Source: Brucella gallinifaecis | GTDB lineage: Bacteria; Pseudomonadota; Alphaproteobacteria; Rhizobiales; Rhizobiaceae | DNA: 64,000 nt | Direction: 5' to 3' | NCBI RefSeq assembly: GCF_006476605.1 | Contig: NZ_ML636801.1 | Span: 1-64,000 of the forward strand | Part shown: positions 52,624 through 61,286 of the stretch, piece by piece | Numbering within the stretch: position 1 is the stretch's first letter | Layout of the letters: each line of letters begins with the position of its first letter | Made by a program: the position numbers and the translations under genes | The notes under the pieces: model-generated | The model's database searches: none | What the model saw: only the letters and a program-made list of their open reading frames with translations | What the model was told of the DNA's origin: nothing

Positions 52624-53402
52624 TCCGTATACCTATTTCGCGTTTTGCCAGTGCATCCATGCTGGCGTTGACCCTCGCTATGCCGGTCGCACTATCACCA
52701 ATCCTGACAAGTCCGGCTCACGCCTTTGGCTTTGGCCGCATCGTCTATGATCCGACCAACTATGCGCAGAACCTTCTCACCGCCGCGCGCACGCTGGAGC
52801 AGATCAACCACCAGATCACTTCGCTTCAGAACGAAGCGCAGATGCTCATCAATCAGGCGAAGAACCTCGCCAGCCTGCCATATTCCTCGCTCCAGACCTT
52901 GCAGCAAAATGTGCAGCGCACACAGCAGCTCCTGAGCCAGGCCCAAAACATCGCCTTCGACGTCCAGAACGTCGATCAGATGTTCCAGCAGAAATACGGC
53001 AATGTCTCGCTGTCGGCCACCGACACCCAGCTTGTCGAAGATGCCCGTTCGCGCTGGCAGAACACAGTTGGCGGTTTGCAGGACGCCATGCGCGTGCAGG
53101 CCGGTGTGGTCGGCAATATCGATACCAACCGCGCCGAGATGTCGGCATTGGTCGGCCAGAGCCAGAACGCCACCGGCGCCTTGCAGGCTACGCAGGCGAG
53201 CAATCAGCTTCTCGCCCTCCAGTCGCAGCAGCTTTCCGACCTGATCGCGCTGATGTCGGCCAATGGCCGGTCCGAGGCGCTGATCGAGGCCGAGCGGGCC
53301 ACCGCCGCCGAACAGGGCCGCGTCCAGCGTGAACGCTTCCTGACGCCGGGATCGGGCTACCAGCCCGGCAATGCCCGGATGTTCGGCAAAGGCAACAACT
53401 GA
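52620..53402 (+). CDS. trbJ: TrbJ, VirB5-like
   Basis: A 260-residue exported protein with signal peptide (ending near AHA-F, residue 38), then RIVYDPTNYAQNLLTAARTLEQINHQITSLQNEAQMLINQAKNLASL, a long coiled-coil region typical of TrbJ. It is a minor pilus component thought to act at the tip and in contact with recipients. It overlaps trbE by 4 bases. Confidence 0.93.
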   Translation: MIRIPISRFASASMLALTLAMPVALSPILTSPAHAFGFGRIVYDPTNYAQNLLTAARTLEQINHQITSLQNEAQMLINQAKNLASLPYSSLQTLQQNVQRTQQLLSQAQNIAFDVQNVDQMFQQKYGNVSLSATDTQLVEDARSRWQNTVGGLQDAMRVQAGVVGNIDTNRAEMSALVGQSQNATGALQATQASNQLLALQSQQLSDLIALMSANGRSEALIEAERATAAEQGRVQRERFLTPGSGYQPGNARMFGKGNN

Positions 53403-53422
53403 CCGGACAGGAGGGGCGCGAC

Positions 53423-53710
53423 ATGGACGGCAAGATGCTGGCACGGCTGGGCGCGATCATATTCGTGGCTATCGCCATCACCGCCACGGTGATCGAAATG
53501 ACCCGTGAGGATGAACCTGCGCAGAACCGTCCGGCTCCTTCGCTTCAGCCCTCTGCCGATCCGCTGCGCCAGAGCCTGCGCGATTGTCAGCGTCTTGGCG
53601 AGGCCGCCGCGAGCGATCCCGATTGCCTCGCCACCTGGGCGGAGAACCGCGACCGCTTTCTCGGCCGGACGCCGGTGCCCACCGCCCCGCATCAGAACGG
53701 GGGAGAGTGA
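53423..53710 (+). CDS. trbK: TrbK-like entry-exclusion protein
   Basis: A 95-residue protein with one N-terminal membrane segment (LARLGAIIFVAIAITATVIEMT) and a short periplasmic part with two cysteines (LRDCQRLGEAAASDPDCLATWAENRDRFLG), the pattern of the alternative TrbK family found between trbJ and trbL in alphaproteobacteria. It is expected to block redundant transfer between cells carrying the same element. AGGAGG lies 12 bases before the ATG. Confidence 0.85.
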   Translation: MDGKMLARLGAIIFVAIAITATVIEMTREDEPAQNRPAPSLQPSADPLRQSLRDCQRLGEAAASDPDCLATWAENRDRFLGRTPVPTAPHQNGGE

Positions 53711-53713
53711 ACC

Positions 53714-55081
53714 ATGGGTGGCACCGGCGTCATCGACTCGTTTCTAGGCGTATTCACCAGCTATATCGACAGTGGCTTTGGTCTGCTTGGCGGGGAAGTC
53801 GCCTTCATCGCCACCACGCTGATCGTCATCGACGTGACGCTGGCGGCACTGTTCTGGTCTTGGGGTGCCGACGACGACATCATCGCGCGATTGGTTAAGA
53901 AGACGCTCTTCGTGGGCGTCTTCGCCTATCTGATCGGCAACTGGAACAATCTCGCACAGATCATCTTCGACAGCTTTGCGGGCTTGGGCCTCAAGGGATC
54001 GGGCACCGGCTTTTCCGCCGCCGATCTGCTGCGTCCCGGCAAGGTGGCGCAGACCGGCCTTGATGCTGGTCGCCCGCTGCTCGAATCCATCTCCGATATG
54101 ATGGGCTACTGGTCCTTCTTTGAGAACTTCATCCAGATCGCCTGCCTGATGTTCGCCTGGGCGCTGGTGCTCCTGGCCTTCTTCATTCTCGCCGTTCAGC
54201 TCTTCGTCACGCTGATCGAGTTCAAGCTGACCACGTTGGCCGGTTTTGTGCTGATCCCCTTCGGCCTCTTCGGCAAGACCGCCTTCATGGCTGAGCGGGT
54301 GCTGGGCAATGTCGTTTCCTCTGGAATCAAGGTTCTGGTGCTGGCCGTTATCATCGGCATCGGATCGACCCTGTTCTCGCAGTTCACGGCAGGCTTCGGT
54401 AGCGTGACGCCGACCATCGATGATGCCATGGCGATCGTGCTGGCGGCCCTTTCCCTTCTCGGCCTCGGCATATTCGGTCCCGGCATCGCTTCCGGTCTGG
54501 TTTCCGGCGGCCCGCAGCTTGGCGCAGGTGCTGCCGTTGGAACCGGCCTTGCTGCAGGCGGCATGGTGCTTGCCGGGGGTGCCGCCGCTGGCATGGCCGC
54601 GAAGGGAGGAGCCGCAGCGCTCTCTGGTGGAGCGGCTGCCGTGCGGGGTGGTGCTGCCGCCGCAGGTGCGGCGAGCGCCGCCTACAGTGTCGGTTCGCTT
54701 GGCCAGTCTGGTGCTGCCGGTGTCGCCTCCGGTCTGGGCGGTGTTGCCCGTGCCGCAGGCTCCGCCGCCGCATCGCCCCTGAAGCGCGCCGCTTCCAAAA
54801 CCTCCGAAAGCATCAAGTCCAGCTTTTCCGATGGTGCGCGTGCCGGCTTCGGCGTCACCGGCGGCTCCTCCACGGCTGGAACAGTCGGAGGCGCAAGCGA
54901 GGCCGCAAGCGCTGCCCCATCGCCCGCCGCGCAGGCTGGCGGCTCTCCTGCATGGGCAAAGCAAATGCAGCGCAAACAGACACTCAGCCAGGGCACGTCG
55001 ATGGCCGCCCATGCCGTGCGCTCCGGCGACAGCCATGGCGGCGGCTCCTCCATCAATCTTTCTGAAAGTGACCGCTCATGA
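53714..55081 (+). CDS. trbL: TrbL, VirB6-like membrane protein
   Basis: A 455-residue polytopic membrane protein. Hydrophobic segments cover about residues 30-280, including AWALVLLAFFILAVQLFVTLIEFKLTTLAGFVLIPFGLFGKTAFMAERVLG, the TrbL/VirB6 signature. The C-terminal 170 residues are Gly/Ala/Ser-rich and low-complexity (AAGGMVLAGGAAAGMAAKGGAAAL...). It forms part of the inner-membrane channel. 3 bases separate it from trbK; it overlaps trbF by 4. Confidence 0.94.
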   Translation: MGGTGVIDSFLGVFTSYIDSGFGLLGGEVAFIATTLIVIDVTLAALFWSWGADDDIIARLVKKTLFVGVFAYLIGNWNNLAQIIFDSFAGLGLKGSGTGFSAADLLRPGKVAQTGLDAGRPLLESISDMMGYWSFFENFIQIACLMFAWALVLLAFFILAVQLFVTLIEFKLTTLAGFVLIPFGLFGKTAFMAERVLGNVVSSGIKVLVLAVIIGIGSTLFSQFTAGFGSVTPTIDDAMAIVLAALSLLGLGIFGPGIASGLVSGGPQLGAGAAVGTGLAAGGMVLAGGAAAGMAAKGGAAALSGGAAAVRGGAAAAGAASAAYSVGSLGQSGAAGVASGLGGVARAAGSAAASPLKRAASKTSESIKSSFSDGARAGFGVTGGSSTAGTVGGASEAASAAPSPAAQAGGSPAWAKQMQRKQTLSQGTSMAAHAVRSGDSHGGGSSINLSESDRS

Positions 55082-55767
55082 ACATCTTCAAACGTCCATC
55101 TGCCCATTACGGCAAATCGCCCGAACCCGAGACGCCCTATCAGAAAGCTGCCCAGGCATGGGACGAGCGTATCGGTTCGGCTCGCGTGCAGGCGAAGAAC
55201 TGGCGTATCATGGCCTTCGGCTCGCTGATCCTCTCGGCCGGATTCGCCACCGCCCTCGTCTGGCAATCGGCGCGCGGGACGGTCGTGCCCTGGGTGGTGC
55301 AGGTCGATAATCTCGGCCAGTCGCAGGCCGTTGCGCCCGCCGTGGCTGACTATCGCCCGACCGATCCCCAGATCGCATTCCATCTCGGCCGCTTCATCGA
55401 GCAGACGCGCTCGATCCCGTCCGACGCCATCATCGTGCGGCAGAACTGGCTGCGCGCCTATGAGTTCACCACGGATCGGGGTGCGGCAACTCTCAATGAT
55501 TACGCTCGCGCCAATGACCCGTTCTCCAAGGTCGGGCGTCAGCAGATCGCGGTCGAGGTGTCGTCGGTGATCCGCGCCTCGAATGACAGCTTCCGTGTCG
55601 CCTGGACGGAGCGCCATTACGAAAACGGCCAGCTCTCCACGACCGAACGCTGGACGGCAATCTTGACCATCGTGATCCAGACGCCGCGCGATGCTGAACG
55701 CCTGCGCGTCAATCCGCTCGGCATCTACGTCAATGCAATTTCATGGTCGCGGGAGATGAGCCAATGA
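55078..55767 (+). CDS. trbF: TrbF, VirB8-like
   Basis: A 229-residue bitopic protein: cytosolic N-terminus, membrane segment about residues 40-62 (MAFGSLILSAGFATALVWQS) and a periplasmic VirB8-type domain (PWVVQVDNLGQSQAVAPAV...IIVRQNWLRAYEFTTDRGAATLNDYA...ERWTAILTIVIQTPRDAERLRVNPLGIYVNAISWSRE). It nucleates assembly of the secretion channel. Overlaps trbL and trbG by 4 bases each. Confidence 0.95.
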   Translation: MNIFKRPSAHYGKSPEPETPYQKAAQAWDERIGSARVQAKNWRIMAFGSLILSAGFATALVWQSARGTVVPWVVQVDNLGQSQAVAPAVADYRPTDPQIAFHLGRFIEQTRSIPSDAIIVRQNWLRAYEFTTDRGAATLNDYARANDPFSKVGRQQIAVEVSSVIRASNDSFRVAWTERHYENGQLSTTERWTAILTIVIQTPRDAERLRVNPLGIYVNAISWSREMSQ

Positions 55768-56777
55768 CCCGCACAATGGTTCTTATTTCCGGCTTGCCGG
55801 TTTTCCGTAAACCCGCTTTGGCGGCTTTGTTGCTGTCCGCCACCATGCTGGCCGGTTGCGCCACCAACCGCACCCCGCAGTTCAGCTATGATGACGATGT
55901 GCCGTCGCTTCCTGTCGTACCGGCAGCCGTTACCGACGACCGGCCCCGGCCTTTGCACACGCCGCCGGCATGGACTGTCGCGCGCGGCGGAACCGCTGCC
56001 GGAACACCGACGGGCCGCGTCGAGAACGCCAATGCCGCCGCCCGTGTCGAACCGCGCCGGGAAGGCTACTATAACGCCATCCAGATCTACCCGTGGTCGG
56101 AAGGGGCGCTGTTTCAGGTCTATGCCGCTCCGGGGCAGATCACGACAATCGCGCTTGAACCCGGCGAAAGCCTGACTGGCGCGGGGCCGATTGCAGCAGG
56201 CGATACCGCCCGATGGATCATTGGCGATACCGAAAGCGGATCGGGTACAAGCCGCCGCGTCCATATCCTCGTCAAACCGACTCGTGAGGATATTTCCACC
56301 AATCTTGTCATCAGCACGGATCGTCGCGTTTACCTCATTGAGCTTCGCGCCCGCGCGGCGCTCTATATGCCCGCTGTGGCCTGGGCCTATCCCGCGCTAC
56401 CTGCCGGTCAGCGCGTGACCGTTCCGGCAGCCCCCATCATCCCTGTCGAGACGGCCCGAAACTATCGCTATGGACTGACTGGCGATAGTCCGCCGTGGCG
56501 ACCCATTTCTGTCTTTGACGATGGCCGCCGCGTCTATGTCGTCTTCCCGCGCGGCATCGTGCAGGGCGAGATGCCACCGATCTTCGTCATCGGCTCCGAG
56601 GGCGAGACCCAGATCGTCAACAGCCGCATTCACCAGAACATCCTGATCGTGGATCGCCTGTTCGGGGCTGCCGAGCTGCGCCTTGGCAGCGGCGATCGCC
56701 AGCAGACCGTCAGGATCGTCCGCGTCGAACAAAGGCCGGCGGCCCAGCCCGCAAAGACCGGGGAGACTCCGTCATGA
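55764..56777 (+). CDS. trbG: TrbG, VirB9-like outer-membrane-associated lipoprotein
   Basis: A 337-residue protein with lipobox MLAGC near residue 32. The body has VirB9 features: VYAAPGQITTIALEPGESLTGAGPIAAGDTARWIIGDTESG, HILVKPTREDISTNLVISTDRRVYLIEL and the C-terminal FDDGRRVYVVFP...PPIFVIG. It binds TrbI in the outer-membrane core complex. ATG 55764 overlaps the trbF stop. Confidence 0.94.
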   Translation: MTRTMVLISGLPVFRKPALAALLLSATMLAGCATNRTPQFSYDDDVPSLPVVPAAVTDDRPRPLHTPPAWTVARGGTAAGTPTGRVENANAAARVEPRREGYYNAIQIYPWSEGALFQVYAAPGQITTIALEPGESLTGAGPIAAGDTARWIIGDTESGSGTSRRVHILVKPTREDISTNLVISTDRRVYLIELRARAALYMPAVAWAYPALPAGQRVTVPAAPIIPVETARNYRYGLTGDSPPWRPISVFDDGRRVYVVFPRGIVQGEMPPIFVIGSEGETQIVNSRIHQNILIVDRLFGAAELRLGSGDRQQTVRIVRVEQRPAAQPAKTGETPS

Positions 56778-57907
56778 GCGAAGAGGCGACCACCAACTCA
56801 GCCCCGATGCGTCTGCGCGCCGAGCCGCCGCGCGTCACCCGCCTGTCACGCAAGATGCTGGCCGGTGTGGGCGCCGTCGCGCTCCTCGGCATTGGTGGCG
56901 CATTGATCTATGCGCTCCAAACCCGCGACATGAATGGCAGCGGCGAAGAACTCTATTCAACCGAGAACCGCGCAACAGCGGACGGGCTGGCTGGTCTGCC
57001 GCGCGATTATACCGGCCCCGTCCTGGGGCCAGCTTTGCCGGGCGACCTCGGCGGCCCGATCCTCGACGCTCAGAACAGGGGGCAGCCTGTTACGCCGCCC
57101 CTAATAGTAACACCAACTCGCGATCCTGCCGAGGAGCGACGTCTTGCCGAAGAAGAAGCCGCGCGTCTGAGCGCGGTGTTCTTCCAGTCGGGGCAGCGAT
57201 CAGCGACGACACCCGGCTCCAATATGCCGGGCTTCGCTGGCCTTGACCTTGGCGGTCAGCCCACAACGCAGGACCGGCACACGGCATTTCTGAATGGTCC
57301 GGTGGATCGCCAGACCGTCGCCACCGATCGGATCATGGCACCAGCCTCGCCCTATATCCTTTATGCAGGAGCCGTGATCCCGGCGGCGATGATTACCGGC
57401 ATCCGTTCCGATCTCCCCGGCCAGATTACCGCGCAGGTGACAGAAAATGTCTATGACAGCCCGACGGGCAGCCTGCTCCTGATCCCGCAGGGAACGCGCA
57501 TCATCGGCCAGTACGACGCCGGTGTGCAGTTCGGGCAGCGCCGCGTGCTGCTGGTATGGAACCGCCTGATCCTGCCCAATGGCCGCTCCATCGTGCTGGA
57601 GCGCCAGCCGGGTGCTGACGCTTCCGGCTATGCCGGTCTTGAGGATGGCGTCGATTACCACTGGTGGGATCTGATGAGGGCGGCGGGCCTGTCCACTCTA
57701 CTCGGCATCGGCACGGAACTGGCGACCGACGACGAGGATCGCCTGATCCGCGCCATCCGCGACGGGGCGCAGGACACCATCAATCAGGCCGGACAGCAGA
57801 TCGTCCAGCGACAGTTGCAGGTCGCGCCGACGCTGACCATCCGGCCTGGCTATCCCGTCAGGGTCATCGTCACCCGCGACCTGATACTCGAACCTTACAG
57901 GAGCTGA
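56774..57907 (+). CDS. trbI: TrbI, VirB10-like
   Basis: A 377-residue VirB10-type protein: one membrane segment (residues about 27-48, MLAGVGAVALLGIGGALIYAL), a proline-rich periplasmic linker and the C-terminal barrel domain (ILYAGAVIPAAMITGIRSDLPGQITAQVTENVYDSPTGSLLLIPQGTRIIGQYD, LPNGRSIVLERQPGADASGYAGLEDGVDYHW). It spans both membranes and links the motor to the outer-membrane pore. It overlaps trbG by 4 bases. Confidence 0.95.
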   Translation: MSEEATTNSAPMRLRAEPPRVTRLSRKMLAGVGAVALLGIGGALIYALQTRDMNGSGEELYSTENRATADGLAGLPRDYTGPVLGPALPGDLGGPILDAQNRGQPVTPPLIVTPTRDPAEERRLAEEEAARLSAVFFQSGQRSATTPGSNMPGFAGLDLGGQPTTQDRHTAFLNGPVDRQTVATDRIMAPASPYILYAGAVIPAAMITGIRSDLPGQITAQVTENVYDSPTGSLLLIPQGTRIIGQYDAGVQFGQRRVLLVWNRLILPNGRSIVLERQPGADASGYAGLEDGVDYHWWDLMRAAGLSTLLGIGTELATDDEDRLIRAIRDGAQDTINQAGQQIVQRQLQVAPTLTIRPGYPVRVIVTRDLILEPYRS

Positions 57908-57909
57908 CC

Positions 57910-58146
57910 ATGACGAAGCTGAAACTTGGGCCACTCGTTGAAGACAAACCCGTCAAAGTGACGGTGGAACTGCCCGGAGCGCTCCACCGCGATCTGATCG
58001 CCTATGCCGAGGTGCTGGCCCGCGAAAGCGGCCAGCCCACTGCTGACCCTGTCAGACTCATCGTGCCGATGCTGGAGCGTTTCATCGCCACAGATCGCGG
58101 GTTCTTAAGGATGCGGCGAGCCGAAAAGAGGGGGCTGACAGTTTGA
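57910..58146 (+). CDS. DUF2274 protein
   Basis: A 78-residue DUF2274 protein (TKLKLGPLVEDKPVKVTVELPGALHRDLIAYAEVLARESGQ...DPVRLIVPMLERFIATDRGF), starting 2 bases after the trbI stop. The strand-helix-helix pattern suggests a ribbon-helix-helix DNA-binding protein. It is the standard last gene of trb operons in alphaproteobacteria; it may regulate the operon. Confidence 0.9.
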   Translation: MTKLKLGPLVEDKPVKVTVELPGALHRDLIAYAEVLARESGQPTADPVRLIVPMLERFIATDRGFLRMRRAEKRGLTV

Positions 58147-58319
58147 TCGGCCGCATTGATGCCGATAACCCCTCAAATGGGGTCCGTATTCCATGGTGAA
58201 TGACATACGGTGAATTCCATCGAAGTTGCCACGCTCCATGGTTGGAATTGCGGATAACTTCGCCTTTATGCGCCTAGCCATCTTGGCCTGATGTGTATCC
58301 AAGGGCTACACTCCGACTC
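58147..58319. promoter_or_regulatory. Intergenic region with nested inverted repeats
   Basis: ACCCC-tcaaat-GGGGT (58168-58183) follows the trb operon and might end it weakly. Further on, two inverted repeats interlock: AATTCCA (58213-58219) with TGGAATT (58243-58249), and CGAAGTT (58221-58227) with AACTTCG (58256-58262). They lie just upstream of the RHH-methyltransferase operon, where a RHH autoregulator or a restriction-system controller would bind. Confidence 0.45.
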
Positions 58320-58526
58320 ATGAAGGAAAAAGATGCCGGAATGCGAATCCGTGTCGAGCGGGTGCTTCGCGATGAATTCCTGAAGATGTGCCGCGAGCAG
58401 GATCGCCCTGCCGCGCAGGTCATCCGGGAATTCATGCGGGAATACATTGCGGCAAGAAGAATGCAGCGCGCTGGCCAGGTCGAGACCATCGGCGAAATGG
58501 ATGTCGCGCCAAGGGGTGAAGAATGA
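58320..58526 (+). CDS. Small ribbon-helix-helix protein
   Basis: A 68-residue protein (MRIRVERVLRDEFLKMCREQDRPAAQVIREFMREYIAARR) with a RHH fold: strand MRIRVERV, helices DEFLKMCREQ and PAAQVIREFMREYI. The start is uncertain: ATG 58320 or ATG 58341 (AGGA 13 bases before). It overlaps the methyltransferase gene by 4 bases. It could be the transcriptional controller of the downstream system, in the manner of C proteins, or an antitoxin-like regulator. Confidence 0.7.
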   Translation: MKEKDAGMRIRVERVLRDEFLKMCREQDRPAAQVIREFMREYIAARRMQRAGQVETIGEMDVAPRGEE

Positions 58527-61282
58527 ACGCCGTAGAGATCGAAGAAGCCATATCGGCTCTCGCCGAGCAGCCGTTTGACGCAGACGAATTTCCGTTCGCG
58601 TTCCTTCAGGCGTTCGGGGCGAAGGAGACCACGCTTCGACGGCTGCGTAGTGGCGAGACCAACAAGTCCGATCTGGGCGGCGTTCTTCAGACCAACAACA
58701 TTCACATCGCGGTTGCGCCCGAAGGTGCGGTGACCGAGACGCTCGGCAAGCTCAAAGCCAGCCCGGCGACAACACGCGCGAAGGCGAAATTCGCACTCGC
58801 CACGGACGGCAGGGAATTCCAGGCGGAAGACCTGAACACGGGCGAAGTCGTCGTTTGCGACTTCCCGGATTTCCCGGATCATTTCGGTGTATTCCTGCCG
58901 CTTGCGGGCATTTCCACTGTCAAACAAATCCGTGAAAGCGCCTTCGACATCAAGGCGACGGGGCGACTGAACCGGCTCTATATCGAACTGCTGAAAGACA
59001 ATCCGGAATGGAGTTCTGCCGCCCGCCGCCATGACATGAACCATTTCATGGCCCGCCTGATCTTCAGCTTCTTTGCCGAAGATACCGATATCTTCCTGAA
59101 GGATGATTTGTTCACCTCGACCATCGAGAAGATGAGCGACAAGGACAGCTCGAACACCCATGAGGTGATCAGCGAGATTTTTCGTGCGATGAACACCAAA
59201 CGGGAAGATCGGGCCAGCGCTGGCATCGCCCGTTGGGCAAATGACTTCCCCTATGTGAACGGCGGCCTATTCTCCGGCAGCACCGAGGTTCCGCGCTTTT
59301 CCAAGATCGCCCGCTCCTATCTGCTGCATGTCGGCAAGCTCGATTGGAAAAAGATCAACCCTGACATTTTCGGGTCGATGATCCAGGCTGTCGCCGATGA
59401 CGAGGAGCGCGGCGCGCTCGGTATGCACTACACCAGCGTGCCGAACATCTTGAAGGTCCTCAATCCGCTATTTCTGGACGATCTGCGCGAACAGCTTGAA
59501 GAAGCGGGAGACAATGCTCGCAAGCTTTTGAACCTTCGCAACCGCATGGCGCGCATTCGTGTGTTTGATCCGGCCTGCGGCTCCGGCAATTTCCTTGTTA
59601 TCGCCTATAAGGAAATGCGCTCTATAGAGGCTGAGATTAACAAGCGGCGCGGTGAATCTGATCTCCGCACGGAAATCCCTCTGACCAACTTTCGTGGGAT
59701 CGAGCTTCGAGATTTCCCTGCGGAGATTGCGCGCCTTGCATTGATCATAGCTGAATATCAGTGCGACGTGCTTTATCGTGGTCAGAAGGAGGCATTGGCT
59801 GATTTTCTGCCGCTTGACGCCAATAATTGGATCACTTGTGGCAATGCCTTGCGGCTTGACTGGCTTGGCTTGATGGATGTCGAAAACGTCGGTGTGAAAC
59901 ATCATGCCACTGATCTATTTCACGTGCCAGTCGACCAGCCGAAGATTGACTTCCAAAACAAGCATGGGGAAATTTATATCTGCGGAAATCCCCCTTTCAA
60001 GGGCGCTCGAAAGCAGTCGAGCGAGCAAAAGTCCGATCTTTGTGAGATATTTGGAGGTGGAAATGACTACAAGGACTGCGACTATGTCACTGGATGGTAT
60101 TTAAAGGGGGCAGACTTTCTCGCCCGCGAACCTGGCGCTTTAGCGTTTGTCTCAACAAGTTCGGTTTGTGAAGGTGAGCAGGTTCAACATATTTGGAAGA
60201 GAATTTTCGACAAGGGGTTAAGTATATTCTTTGCGCACAGACCGTTTCCTTGGAGAAATAATGCAAGCAATATCGCAGTTGTAACATGCATTATTGTCGG
60301 GTTGCGTAGTTCCTCGGAAAAAACGTTGGGTATCTATGAAGGCGATAGTTTCCTGAGATGCCAAGGTATATCTCCATACCTGGTGCCAGGTAGCCCTGTG
60401 TTTGTGCAGGCAGAAAATTCGCCTATATCAGAGAATTTTCATGTGATGTCGTCGGGCAGTATGCCCAGAGATGGCGGCTATTTGCTTTTAGACAACGACG
60501 AAAAGTCAGACCTTGAAAAAGATTGGCCTCTCGCGACGAAATTCTTGAAACGGTACTCGGGCACCAGTGAACTTACCAACGGAAGTATACGGTGGTGCAT
60601 TTGGATTGATGATGAAACGCTGCACGAGGCTGTCCATATCCCGCCAATTGCAGAGAGGGTTCGGCTGGTTGAGAAGTTTCGCCTAGATTCCACGGCCAAA
60701 ACGACCGTGGGCTATGCTCGAATTCCGCATAAGTTCGCGCAACGATCACATCGTCAAGGAAATGCCGTATTAGTGTCTGCGACAAGCTCTCAAAATAGAG
60801 AATATATACCTGCTGACTGGATAAACGATAGAATAGTAGTATCAAATGCTGCGTATGTTGTTTATTGCGCAGACTTATTTGAAATTTCGATTGTTATGTC
60901 TCGAATGCATCTGGTTTGGATTGCGACCGTTTGCGGGAGGATGAAAACCGATTACAGGTATTCAAAAACCCTGGGTTGGAATGCCTATCCCGTCCCTAAG
61001 TTGACCGAGAAGAACAAAGTTGATCTGGCCCGCTGTGCCGAGGACATCCTTTTAGCACGCGAGGCGCATTTCCCCGCGACCATCGCCGATCTGTATGATC
61101 CTGAACAAATGCCAGCTGACTTGCGTGCTGCGCATGATCGCAATGATGAGGTGTTAGAGCGCATCTATATCGGTCGCCGCTTCCGCAGTGATACGGAACG
61201 CCTCGAAAAGCTTTTCGAGCTTTATACCAAGATGACGACCTTGAAGGATTCCAAAACTAGCAATTTGAAGATGAAAGCCTAA
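58523..61282 (+). CDS. Class I SAM-dependent DNA methyltransferase (N6-adenine type)
   Basis: A 919-residue methyltransferase of the YeeA/MmeI-like group. MHYTS lies at 301-305, motif I VFDPACGSGNFLV at 347-359 and motif IV CGNPPFKGARK at 488-498. The N-terminal 150 residues show no PD-(D/E)XK nuclease, so cutting must be done by a partner. The C-terminal 400 residues are the target recognition part; DNA from about 59990 to 60960 is notably richer in A/T, with rarer codons, than the rest of the gene. AAGGGGTG precedes the ATG. It modifies host and element DNA at its target. Confidence 0.88.
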   Translation: MNAVEIEEAISALAEQPFDADEFPFAFLQAFGAKETTLRRLRSGETNKSDLGGVLQTNNIHIAVAPEGAVTETLGKLKASPATTRAKAKFALATDGREFQAEDLNTGEVVVCDFPDFPDHFGVFLPLAGISTVKQIRESAFDIKATGRLNRLYIELLKDNPEWSSAARRHDMNHFMARLIFSFFAEDTDIFLKDDLFTSTIEKMSDKDSSNTHEVISEIFRAMNTKREDRASAGIARWANDFPYVNGGLFSGSTEVPRFSKIARSYLLHVGKLDWKKINPDIFGSMIQAVADDEERGALGMHYTSVPNILKVLNPLFLDDLREQLEEAGDNARKLLNLRNRMARIRVFDPACGSGNFLVIAYKEMRSIEAEINKRRGESDLRTEIPLTNFRGIELRDFPAEIARLALIIAEYQCDVLYRGQKEALADFLPLDANNWITCGNALRLDWLGLMDVENVGVKHHATDLFHVPVDQPKIDFQNKHGEIYICGNPPFKGARKQSSEQKSDLCEIFGGGNDYKDCDYVTGWYLKGADFLAREPGALAFVSTSSVCEGEQVQHIWKRIFDKGLSIFFAHRPFPWRNNASNIAVVTCIIVGLRSSSEKTLGIYEGDSFLRCQGISPYLVPGSPVFVQAENSPISENFHVMSSGSMPRDGGYLLLDNDEKSDLEKDWPLATKFLKRYSGTSELTNGSIRWCIWIDDETLHEAVHIPPIAERVRLVEKFRLDSTAKTTVGYARIPHKFAQRSHRQGNAVLVSATSSQNREYIPADWINDRIVVSNAAYVVYCADLFEISIVMSRMHLVWIATVCGRMKTDYRYSKTLGWNAYPVPKLTEKNKVDLARCAEDILLAREAHFPATIADLYDPEQMPADLRAAHDRNDEVLERIYIGRRFRSDTERLEKLFELYTKMTTLKDSKTSNLKMKA

Positions 61283-61286
61283 TGCA

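Noticed and set aside
53744-55036. A 430-codon minus-strand frame across trbL.
   Set aside because: Antisense shadow of the Gly/Ala-rich trbL gene, low-complexity and without family features.
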